From Struthidea cinerea (taxonomy: Eukaryota; Chordata; Aves; Passeriformes; Corcoracidae), in contig VZTI01002763.1 in the NCBI GenBank assembly GCA_013397865.1, forward strand, positions 393,551 to 457,550: DNA of 64,000 bases. The letters run 5' to 3'. This document shows, piece after piece, positions 12,701 to 22,977 of the stretch. The notes under the pieces are model-generated. The model had not been told where the DNA came from. It made no database searches and saw only the letters and a list, made by a program, of their open reading frames with translations. The translations under genes and the position numbers were made by a program. Positions within the stretch are counted from its first letter, which is position 1. Each line of letters opens with the position of its first letter.

Positions 12701-13099
12701 CAAGTATTTGAACAACATCTTTTTTTGGTTTTTTTTTCCCCAGATGTTGGCACAAAATGATGCTGGGCTTGCAAAAGCTAATGAACTTCAGAGATTTTTG
12801 TCTTTGGGGGCTGCGGTTATATAAGAAAGTGTTACAATTTCTGGCATCTTATAATGCCTATCATGTGATGTATGTCAAGCCCTACCTGAGATTTGCAGTT
12901 CATTCATATCTGTAAAATATAAGGGTGTCCCATTTTCATACACATATTTTATCCAATATTTTAGTTTACAATTGAAAATGAGGAATATCCGTTATTTAGC
13001 CTTGTTTTGTAACAAATATGAAGGTGTACATAACTGAAGAAGTTTCAGGAATGCTAGTGATAGGCTGAAAGTCCTTATTTTCACATAGAAAAAATATTG
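9781..13099. other. Unique AT-rich sequence
   Basis: No gene or recognisable transposable element was seen. The stretch contains a short AT dinucleotide tract at 12413-12431 and pyrimidine-rich strings at 10860-10882 and 12718-12743 that resemble 3' splice-site tracts. Confidence 0.5.
12413..12431. repeat. Short (AT)n tract
   Basis: About six perfect AT units followed by an interrupted CATATA end. Confidence 0.8.
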
Positions 13100-13100
13100 T

Positions 13101-13375
13101 ATCACAGAATAATATATTCATAAAATCATTTAAGCTGGAAAATATCCTTAAGATCATCAAATTCAACCATTAACCCAGCACATCCAAGCCCACCACCAAA
13201 CCATGTCCACAAGGTGCCACATCAACCCGTTTTTTAAATACCTCAAGGGAAGGTGACTCCACCACTTCCCTGGGCAGCCTGTTGCAACGTTTTGGTGAAG
13301 AAATTTTTCCTAGTATCCAATGTAAACCGTCATTGTTGCAGCTTGAGGCCGTTTTCCATCTTGTTCTATCTCATG
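13101..13375 (-). mobile_element. CR1 LINE fragment, 5'-truncated
   Basis: Minus orientation. The left end carries decayed ATTCTATG-type terminal repeats (ATCACAGAATAATATATTC). These are followed by the CR1 3' signature on the reverse strand: AAGATCATCAAATTCAACC, a CACATCCAAGCCCACC-like stretch, then CCTGGGCAGCCTGTTGCA. About 275 bp of the 3' end remain, so the copy is dead. Several substitutions and indels suggest it is old. Confidence 0.9.
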
Positions 13376-14889
13376 CTATTGTGTATATGTATAGAAGACA
13401 TTTGAGTGCATGTTTCTGCATATACAGAGCTCAAAACTGTTCCTTCACAATGATGAAGGAGACTCAAACTGGCCAGTGAAAATAATTATACAAATACTAG
13501 TAATGATTAAATCATACTTTCAATAATATGAATAAATCAATTAGATTTCATGGCTTTCTATAGCAAAATATATGCCCTTGTGTTCATGAATAATTGATGT
13601 AAGCCACAACAACGATGACAAAAACAACAAACAAAGATAAATAATCCTGTAAGATATGTTGGTTAATTCCTGAAAAGGTTAAGAACATCAAATTTTCAAA
13701 TATCATGACCTGACTTTAATGACCCAGTAACAGGCTGACATTTGCAGTACCGTTTTTGTGTAATAACACATCACATGCAAAGATCAGCAAGTGCAATGTA
13801 ACCGCTTATCTCAAAGGAGAAAAATAAGTAATAATGGTACAAGAGAGGTTAATAACAGGTACAGGTCCAGCCTGGCTTTTATCAGTCTCTTTAGAAAATG
13901 AACTGGGAATTGCTGTCAACTTGATTGGAAAACGGAGAGGAGAAATAGATACATATGGGAGACATCAGTCAGAGTGGAGAAGACTGGTCTGTGTGAAGGT
14001 TGTTTGCAAGGTTACCTGTTCTGATGCAATGGAAAGCTGGAATTTGCATCTCAAAGCTTTGTTCCTTTCTCAGCATAGTGTCACATAAATTGTCCGCCCT
14101 GGGGTTTTAATTTCACAGATGTCTAAGCTCATTTAGAAATTAAAGTGCAATAATCTGTGATCCACACTGTATCTCATCATTCTGCTTTTTTCTCAGCAAA
14201 TGTTACATGGTGATTGTTTTGTTTACACATCAGAAGTGTACTCAAAGTTATAGGCTTGGGGTTTGGGGTTTTTTGGTTTAATATATCTGTGCTTTTATGG
14301 GAAGGTTAGAACGTTATATATTTTTTCTCTGTTATTTATGTTTTATTTTGGGGGGAACTTCAGATTTATATTTTTTTTTTTATGTTTTATAATCTCTGTG
14401 GTTTTTACAATCCCTAATGAGTATAGCTGGATGACAGATGCTTTATAAAGGTTTTAATTATCTCCTTTTTTTCTTTTTTTTGTTTGCAGAGATACTATCC
14501 TCTAAGGTATTGGCTCTCAGTTAAAGAAAAAAATCCATTTTACTGTTCAGTAGACTTTTCAGCAGTTTAATTGTACTGTGAATCCCAGTAAAATAGTGTA
14601 TTATTGATTTACTGAAGGAAATATTGTGATTAATTTTCGCTTTACACTATGTTTTTAGATTTCAGTAAAAATATAAACATGCTTATTTCAGATTGTGATT
14701 GGCAGGACTGAAGACAGAAATAAGCAAGTAATTCATCAGCAAAACTTGAGCAAATATTAGCATTTAAAGATACAAGTGCAATCTCCCCACATTAGGAGCA
14801 TAATTAAAAAAAGAAATTAGAGATACAGTCTTTTATATATCGGTAACCCAGTTCCAAGTATCCAAGGAAATAAAGATTCTTTGGAAATT
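13376..14889. other. Unique sequence with T- and G/T-rich tracts
   Basis: No gene was identified. An 84-codon frame at 13834-14088 has no recognisable domain. G/T slippage sequence lies at 14257-14280, a T-rich run near 14370, and a pyrimidine tract ending in CAG at 14489. Confidence 0.45.
14257..14280 (+). repeat. G/T-rich low-complexity tract
   Basis: Mixed runs of GGGG and TTTT on the plus strand. Similar tracts recur at 22054, 32091, 37258 and 62358. Confidence 0.7.
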
Positions 14890-15480
14890 TCTCTTGAAAG
14901 TCTCTTGATTTTGCCTTTGCAGATCATGTGCAGCTGCTCTAGAGTGCCCAAAACTGTCCTGCCAAACAGAAGCCTTTCTTATTTAAAGCTAGTTTAAACA
15001 ACCCTCTCTCAGCTCTGGCACCACTTCATGGAGCAGACATGACCTCTCCAGTAATCTGGTGTGCCATTCAAACTTCATAAACTGAAATTACATCCCCAAA
15101 ACATAATACAGGTCGTGGAACTCCATTACGGTGCTCAATTGGCACGCTTCATTTTCTGAAGGGTTTCCTGTCTCACAGAGTTGCACAAACAGACCTGATA
15201 AATGTACCACTCCAGGTCACCCTGTAATGTCCCTAGACACCAAAGGCCCTTTATGTGTTTTAATATGGTCTTAAAAATAGCATAAAACCAAACATTCCAG
15301 CATTATCTATAAGCATCCTAATTAGCCCTTTAAAACTATGTCTGTTTGAATGAATTTCCTTTCTTTCTCCTGTCTATGCTGTTTGTTGATAGCTGGCCAG
15401 AAAATCTTATTAGATCAATGGAATTGCAATAAACTACAATACTAATTCAAAGCAGCAGTGAAGAGCATTGTATTTACTAC
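14890..15480. other. Possible conserved noncoding element
   Basis: A compact block without microsatellites or transposon signatures. It mixes GC-balanced sequence with homeodomain-like cores such as TAATTAG near 15320 and many A/T-rich motifs. Its appearance is like deeply conserved vertebrate enhancers, but I have no alignment, so this is impression rather than evidence. Confidence 0.2.
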
Positions 15481-17000
15481 TGATTTACAGTTAAATTAAA
15501 AAAGGTAAGGATACAGTGAAAAAGAAAAAGAGATGTTCTGACTGAATTTTTTATAGCCTTGTTATTGCTAGTGAATTGTCTCCACCATTCTTGCATATCT
15601 GCAAATATAGTTTGCTTAATAGAACTATTCCCTAAGAAAGAACAATGAGTAGTATTTATGCTCCTTACAGTATGATTATCATGAAATGCACCATATCAGG
15701 GGCAAATTGCCCCCAAGCCAGAGTATTGAGACACCCCATGATTTCCCCAGTATAAAGACCTGGAAGTTCTGTCGTTTCAGTTGCTACGGCATAGCTGCAG
15801 GCAGGGTAGGAGAGGAGCAATAGAAGCACTCCTACACATTTTGTGGTTGGTATCTTTCAAAGCAGTATCTAATTACCACTGAGAGTGGTATTCATCTCAC
15901 TTGACTCCAGTCATCTGTATCTGATCTAATTACCCTTGAATATCTTTGCTAAGGAAAGGAATAAGCACTGCTAGGGCACATCTTATTCTCATATAGGCAT
16001 CCAGGGCTAATCTGAGGTATTTAAAAGTATTTGAGATGCTTTAAGGCATCCAAAACTTAGGGTTGGTCAGATATTTGAAACTGCTTTCCTGATGCTTCCA
16101 AAAAACCCCCGACCCCAAATATTATAGGTTCTGCAACAGAATTTTTCCCTTCTGGCACATCAGTGGAAGACCATGTGGGATATCCTAGCCCAAAAGTTAG
16201 TAGACTTGTTTAGGTAATTTAACTGACTCCCTGGAACTGAGGTGAATAACTTCCTAGTTGATCACACTTCTCTCCACTGTCTGTGGAAGGAGCCTTTGGA
16301 GTCAGATTTGGATGTGTATTTCGTCCCGTGAATCCTCCTTTGAAGCTGTAAAATGACCGTCCTTAATACTACCGGACTTAACCTGGAGTATGCAACTCCT
16401 CAGTTACAGTCCTTGTATTGCTCAGAGTTACCTTTGCATTTCTCCCTGACAGCTGATCAGGACTCTAAGAGCACCAGAGGCTGGACTACAACAGGAGCCT
16501 GAACAGGACCAAACTTCTATATGAAGTTTCCTATAGTGGTGATGTGGTGGTTCAGGAGGATAGTGGCAGTAAAGGGCTAGAAAATGGTAATCTTATTCAA
16601 TGTGAAAAATAATACATGAGGCCACAAACTGATAATAACTTCTTTAAAGGCTTTATTTTGAGCACCTCTGTTTTCCCTTGACCGTACTGAGAGCTGTAAG
16701 ACTCCTCAGAGCACAGTATTGTGTTTAAAAGGCTTTTAATAAAATTTGGAGCAGTGGTTTCTGGAAGATATAGTGTTCTAACTGCTATTGGAAATAGTGA
16801 AAGAAAATTGTGTCTCGGTGCTGTGAGAAATGAGCTTAACTTACAACAGGATCCTCCTACAAACTGAAGAATTATTCTGTTTTCTTTCAAAGATTTATTG
16901 CATTTGAAGACAGGAGGCTCTCTGGGCATTATTGAGTTCCATTTTTGTATTCTTTGGGTACTTATACTGACTGCAACAGTAAAATTTACTGTAAACTGAA
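15481..17000. other. Unique sequence
   Basis: No gene was seen. A perfect 15-bp palindrome (GGGGCAAATTGCCCC) lies at 15699-15713. TATAAAG near 15753 is followed by GC-richer sequence, but no other promoter or LTR features accompany it. Confidence 0.45.
15699..15713. repeat. Perfect 7-bp inverted repeat, 1-nt centre
   Basis: GGGGCAA and TTGCCCC surround a single A. The symmetry is exact. A dimeric protein site or chance are both possible. Confidence 0.7.
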
Positions 17001-17419
17001 TAATTCATTCACTACTCACCATGGGTAGGCAGGTGTTCGGCCATCTTCAGGAAAGCCTGGCTTCATCGTGCATCATGGTGACTTGGAAAGATAAATACCA
17101 TCACTCAAAATATTCCTTTTCTCTTCTTACCCCGTCTTTATATGCTAAGCATGACACTATATGGTGTTAGATATTCCTTTCATCGGCTGGGGTCAGCTGC
17201 CCCAGCTGTGTCTCCTCCCAGCGTCCCCACACACCCCCAGCCTGCTCACTGGTGGGGTTGGGGTGAGGAGCAGAAAAGGCCCTGACTCTGTTCAAGCACT
17301 GCTCAGCAACAGCTAAAACATCCCTGAGTTACCAACACTGTTTGCGGCACAGATCCGAAGCAGCCCCATACCAGTTACTATGAGGAAAATCAGCTCTGTC
17401 CCACCCAAAACCAGCCTAT
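17001..17419 (-). mobile_element. Truncated LTR of a second avian endogenous retrovirus
   Basis: Minus orientation. The right end reads, on the minus strand, GCTGGTTTTGGGTGGGACAG, which matches the start of a very common bird LTR beginning TGTGCTGGTTTTGGCTGGG (from memory). Further matches follow in order: the AGCAGTGCTT block, the GCCTTTTCTGCTCCTCACC block, the AGCTGGGGCAGCTGACCCC block and a TATA box. The LTR continues past TATA to a GTGAATGAATT-like string and then stops, so the final part with the poly(A) signal is missing or unrecognisable. No viral coding sequence is attached. Confidence 0.85.
17137..17142 (-). promoter_or_regulatory. TATA box of the truncated LTR
   Basis: TTTATA on the plus strand is TATAAA on the minus strand, within AGCATATAAAGAC. 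It is about 280 bp from the U3 end, as expected for this LTR type. Confidence 0.6.
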
Positions 17420-19917
17420 GTAAAACAGAAAGATAATATTACATATATAGCATGGCACAGACCTGACAATGTGTTCATTTCGGCAGGACCAGACAAAGGC
17501 ACAGTGCAGCATGTTAGAATATATGTACTGATGTATTTTATTCAGCAAATGAATAAGCAGAAATTGCTGTGACAGAAATGTACATGCTGTGGCACAGGGG
17601 CTAAATGAGACCAGATCACTAAGATAGCATTTGTCTATGTCTGTAGTACAAAACTTGCATTAAGCTACTGAAGAATTTAAAGGGAAGAATTCCCCTGTAT
17701 CAGAGTATGTATATGTACAGTGTGTATATGTTCTTCTGTATATGCAGGGTATGTACATGTACCAGCTCTTGTTTCCACACACAAGATCCCACATAGAGCC
17801 TAAGAGCGCGACAAGTTTATCACAGTTTGTTAACAGTAGCTTTCCATGAGTAAGAACAACAACCATCAAAGGCATTAATTATAATTACCTCCATTGCTTA
17901 TCCTTTGCTCCTCCACAGTCTCCAGATTTAAATTAACAAAAATCACAAAAACTTTCTACTTTGTACTTTTCAAGTACATTATGCAAGTTGACAATATTCC
18001 CTTCTTTTCTTTTCACACACTGTAATAGAGGTCTCTGCAAAGATACATTTTAAATGATGCCTACCAGCACTTCAAAGCCATCTCTTGCGTGGTAGACTTA
18101 AGTTTAGCTTAATCAATGTTTGATGTAATGAAAATCTCTTGACAGAAGTTGATATGCTTAGAAATAAGTCTCTGATGCTTCATTATATATTCACAGAAAG
18201 GTGAAATTTGTAGTGATTATGCACACCTCTGAAATGTGTCTCATTGGATTAGCAGCTATAATTAGCATTCACTTTTATGAAAGTCAGCTTAATAATATTA
18301 CTTTCCCTACCACAGGTAATATTCTTCTTGGTAATAATATTTTATTCCATGAGCAAAAATAAAGAAAATATTATTATTGTGCAGAATAGCATATACTGTA
18401 TTGAATTTATCTCTATTCTAAAAAGCCTAGATTTTCTATCTGCCTGAAAGCCTTTGCTGATCTAAATTAACTGTGTATATAAATACACATTTTTCCCAAC
18501 ACCACCCTTAAAATGTTGGGGAAACCCGGGTTCTCCATAAGTAGGTAATCAGCTGGGGACACTGGAGGCAGTCAAAGGCTACCTTATATTCCATGCACAA
18601 TGCATTGGTTTTGTAGTGCAAATTTGTATCCACCACCTCTTCTGGTAGACTGGTAGTACCAGATTTTTTTCATTTGTCTTTGCATGAGGTCCAATCTGAG
18701 GTAATAATTTTTTATATATCAAAATGTGGTTTTACAGAAGCCGTGTAAAACTATGCTAAAAATACTTTGTGTGATGTAGCCAGCACAATGCTGTTCTCCA
18801 CCACTGCCTTATTTGATGGTTTGTAGTCATTTTGCAGTTAACTAACCCAAGTAATATTTCTTTTTTGTTTCTCTTCAGTCTTTATGTATTTCAGCCAGTC
18901 TATACCATTGGTGATTTTCATTCAATTACTGTTATTCATGTATCAGAAACACCTGGTTATTCCTGTGAGAAATTCCAGTCCTTCTCTGTAGTGATGAGAA
19001 TACCATCCGTGGACTTCATGAATATGGTCCTGGTCTTTGTGCCACGGTCATTTAATCAAAAATGTTTAATGTCTTCAATCGTAGGAATGATTGCTGGGAA
19101 ACTTAGCCAAACAATCCCTTGTGGGCAAAGATTCGAGTACATATGGCACCCAGTTGTCTTCTTGATGTGTAATCTACCTGTTTAGACAGATCAAATGAAA
19201 TGAAGAAAACTGGTAGTACTCATATTTCCAATAAACCAGCAATAATAGATTTTTAATTAACTCCCACTATAGAAAGAAAGTTTGAGGCTGCAGTTAAAGT
19301 ATCCTTTAAAGAATATTTTTCAGCATCATAACTTCATTGTGTCGCAGAGAGTAGGTGAAAACACAGAGAAATGCTGAGGGCTGTATGTACTGTACACATT
19401 TCTACCTGTGCCGTTCAAGTGTAATGGAGGACCAGATCAGATACACAGCACTTAATTGCTATCACAAATATGTTGTGCTTTCTCTAAGTTTAAAAAGGGG
19501 AAATATTAGCTACACTCATTTTAATGTGAAAACAATTCATTGTTTTTTTCCAGCGTTCCCATCAAACAAGTTTGTATCCAAATCTACACACTAGCAATGC
19601 TTTACAAACTTTTTGATCCATATTAGACCCTATACCAAAGTGTTTCCTTAAGTGAGGTGATTACACCTATTACTGTGGAACTCCTAGATTAATCTCACTT
19701 TTGAGGCATTTTCATGAAAACTCTATTAAGAGCAGGTGTTTTTTCTAGTCCCTTTACAGGCTTTCATCTTCTAGAAAATCTCCTTCCTAATACAAAGCTA
19801 TAAAATTGTATCAACAATTAATCTCTTATAAAAAGCTGTTAATATAATTTGTCATACCAGTAAGAGTCACAACCCACTGGTAAGGGCTATAATGTTCCTT
19901 ACAAATTCTCATGAGGC
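17420..19917. other. Unique AT-rich sequence
   Basis: No transposon signature was recognised. A 117-codon frame at 18832-19185 begins with a hydrophobic stretch but resembles no known protein and is within chance expectation. Confidence 0.45.
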
Positions 19918-20328
19918 TGAACAAAGACACTGGACCACATGTTGGCGAAGTCTTATGTTTTATTGTACAGTCATCAAAACTTTGGCAACCAGCCCACTAT
20001 TTAGACTGAAAAGGTGTTGGATAACAAGCCCATAAATTCTTACAATAGACTTCCACAAGTGACGGATAGCAAGCCCTTTATTTTGTCCAGTACACTTCAA
20101 TAAGTTCTCAACTCCCACCACAAACTCCTCACGTCTGGTTCACAAGCCACAGCGCACCATTACACAGGCTCCCCATTCCCACAGCAGAATCCAATATGGA
20201 GTACGGAATAGAATATGAGAGCTGTGCTTTGCTCAGGCAAAGCAAGGGGAAAAATCAACGGTTATCACCAGTCCTTAGATCCTGCATTGGTGCTGCCGTG
20301 TGGATGGTCCGGAGTTGGGGCAAACAGT

Positions 20329-20379
20329 GAGATGAAGAAAGTGAAAGAGAGGAGAAGAAGAAGAGAGAAAAAAGAGATG
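20329..20379 (+). repeat. Purine-rich tract
   Basis: About 50 bases that are almost all A and G, with units such as GAAGAAGAAGAG. It lies inside the probable LTR just downstream of its TATA box (pyrimidine-rich on the transcribed minus strand). Confidence 0.7.
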
Positions 20380-20422
20380 CCAGAGATAAAAGTCAGCAAG
20401 GAAGCATCGTTCTAATCTGCGT

Positions 20423-20432
20423 CTTTTTATAA
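20423..20432 (-). promoter_or_regulatory. TATA box of the probable third LTR
   Basis: Minus-strand TTATAAAAAG followed by ACGCAGATTAG. It is the best single indication that this segment is a promoter-bearing LTR. Confidence 0.45.
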
Positions 20433-20720
20433 TTAACCTGGTGCATGCCTCTTATGTAAATTTGACTTTTCATGTGTTTTCTGTATCATGCATAGCCAGC
20501 CCTTCTCCTGGAAATGAGTTGGGAGAATGGGACTGAGCACCAGTCTCAAAGCAGAGCAGGAAGTTGGCTCAGAACAGCACTGCCCCACCTCCATGGGACT
20601 ATCAATCACCTCTCCTGCAGCGATACTCAGAATGTTTGAGACAAAACATGCAGAAGTCTGGTCCTCTACAGTAAGTTACTGCATATTTACAAGGGTGTAT
20701 GAAATAAATAACATTTGACA

Positions 20721-22937
20721 GAAAACAAACTGTTTGTTTGATTGTTTAAAATAATTGTTTGGCCCTTTTTGTCATATAAAGGCCAGAGGATTTCTCACTT
20801 TCTGTAGGAGCCTTTGCAGGATTTTAAGTGCTATTTGTCCCAGTGAACTTCCTGTTATTTATCTTCTTTACTATGTCCTGTATTATTCTGTTTTCAAGTC
20901 ACTCCATTGCACCGTATTTTTTGCCTAAGGGAAATTATAAATCTCAGTTTAATGTGAGTTGCCATATAAGGATATATCTCTAATACATAAGTGATTTAAA
21001 GTCTGCACCAAAAAAGCAGTCTTGAAAGAGTAAAGCTTTAAGTAACACTTATGAAATAACATTTAGGACAGTGTTTATCACTTTAGCTCAAACTCTAGAA
21101 ATGCCTGTGCTCTGTGAACAAAAAAAAAAAAGATTTATGGAGTGCTTAATCATACTGAATTGGGAAACAGTTCTCTTTCTCTTCTCTGCAAGGCATTTCT
21201 GGACCCCCTGGAACACTAACGTTCACCAAGGTGCATTTAGATTGTGCATTAAAGTTTCCATATGGAAAAGCTCAGCTCTTATGATCTCTGTGAACAGCTT
21301 GTGTTACTCATCTCATTAGCAGCAAACAACTCTGAGATGGCCAAGTTGTGAAAACACTGGTATTGCACTATCAGGCACAGAGGATTAGTTTCAGATTATC
21401 GTTTTAGAGTTAAAGTGGGATCTGAATTTCAGTGCCTGATCCATGCTATCACTTGTTTAATTGTAATTGACTGTAGCTTGATATAATACACTAGATAATT
21501 AGATGACCATGTCATGTAACAGTTTCTTTTTGTGCTGCATATGTTCAATCAGTTAAAATAACTGAGCTGCTGGAAATATATTCAGGATATACTCACATTA
21601 ATCTCAGTACAGTAAAAATAAGATAAATCCTTGTGTAAATCTGTTTGGTATTTTTCATTTCCAGAATCCAAAATGTCCCGTTTTCTACATTTCTGGGGTG
21701 TCTTTTTTAGTATATTAATCTGCATATTTTTTGCTATTTTTAAGAATAATTCCATAATACTTTTGTTTTGTGTCAAATGCTATTTATTTCATGTACCCTT
21801 ATTAGTATGCAATAACTAACTGGCATGGCAAATTATATTAGCTGCCCTTTATAATAATTTATTTCTAAATACCTGTATAGTAGTGATGTCTATATGATTT
21901 CATGTTCTCCCAGTACTGCTTTAGGGGTTGCAGAAATCATACCTCTATCAGGCATTGTTGGCTGTTGAAGACACTTGTCCTGCATGACTTCAAAGGATCA
22001 TTGCACTTCAAAGTCAGTGAACTCCTAAACTAGTACATGATAAGAATATATATAGGGTTTGGGGTTTTTTTAATTTTATGTACAGCTCATACATTAATGT
22101 CTATGAAGACTTTTTTTCTATTAAAGTGTATAATGACATTTACAGGAAGCATGAATTGAATGTCCTCCTTTTATTTTTTTTTCATTTTGCTGTTGCTTTC
22201 TGGTACAGAACAAGTTATGGTGAAATTGACTTTCTGTCAGCTTAATAACTATTAATGTATTGGAAGCAGCGAAGCATCACCCTACATGATCCATCTTTAA
22301 AGGTAAAGTTGTTTTGCAGGAAGGTCACAATTTATTTATTCTCCATTCATTCTTTCATCTTTGAAGAGGAATCATTATGTAAACATTGAGCATATTTGCA
22401 AATTCATAACAAAATTTTATGTGTTCTCTGCTTAAAAGTTTAAACTGGTAAAATTCAAAAAGTTTTCACCAATATAGTGAGGCAATTTAAAAAAATTTTC
22501 TCTAGTGACTGATACTTTAAAATATTTTTTCAACATGGAATGTTTCAATTCAATTAAATGAGTCTATGGAGACATCTAATGATGTTCTTATTTAATTATA
22601 TTCTTTAACAATTATATTTAGTATCTCTAGATTTTCCCAAAGTAAAAGGGGTCTGAAATCTAACTTGGATCAACATTATTCAGTTGGAAATATAATAATA
22701 CTGCCAGACAGATGCAATTATAAATTGTCAACGTTTTGGAACAGTTTCAGAAGCAAAACCTTTATTAGGTCTTCAAACTGATGGCCAGCCAAATGCATTC
22801 CAGGTTCCAAAAGGCAAGGTTCATCATGGTTTGCACTCTCCCTAGGTCTGATATAATCTAAGTGATAGAAGAAGAAAAAGGACTATGACAGAAGGCTTTT
22901 GTGATATGTTTTGTAATTTAATTTTTCAAGTACCTTC
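20721..22937. other. Unique AT-rich sequence
   Basis: No gene or transposon was seen. It holds a run of 12 A at about 21121 and a G/T tract at 22054-22072. Confidence 0.45.
22054..22072 (+). repeat. G/T-rich low-complexity tract
   Basis: GGGTTTGGGG followed by a T run. It has the same character and strand as the tract at 14257. Confidence 0.65.
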
Positions 22938-22977
22938 ATTAATCCATATCATAATTAATCCAAATTAAATTAATCCA
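22938..22977 (+). promoter_or_regulatory. Triplet of ATTAATCCA homeodomain-type sites
   Basis: ATTAATCCA occurs exactly three times, starting at 22938, 22954 and 22969, in the same direction and 16 and 15 bp apart. TAATCC is the known core bound by K50 homeodomain proteins (OTX, CRX, PITX, GSC). The count and spacing are seen directly; the binding is inference. An AT-rich tandem-repeat origin is the main alternative. Confidence 0.35.

Larger units (their letters stand above)
19918..20720 (-). mobile_element. Probable LTR of a third retroviral element
   Basis: Read on the minus strand, this segment has a TATA box (TTATAAAAAG at 20423-20432) and a potential AATAAA at 20077-20082 within GACAAAATAAAGGGCTTGC. 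A second AATAAA (19958-19963) lies in ACAATAAAACATAAGACTTC, which resembles the R/U5 end of retroviral LTRs. Composition is clearly richer in GC than the flanks. Tentative ends are TGTCAAATG and GTTCA, but no flanking duplication is visible, so both limits are uncertain. I do not recognise the family. Confidence 0.4.

Noticed and set aside
18832..19185. A 117-codon plus-strand frame with a hydrophobic start and four cysteines, after a pyrimidine tract ending in CAG.
   Set aside because: A few frames of this length are expected by chance in 64 kb of this composition. I see no recognisable domain. Without splice or conservation data it is not a gene.
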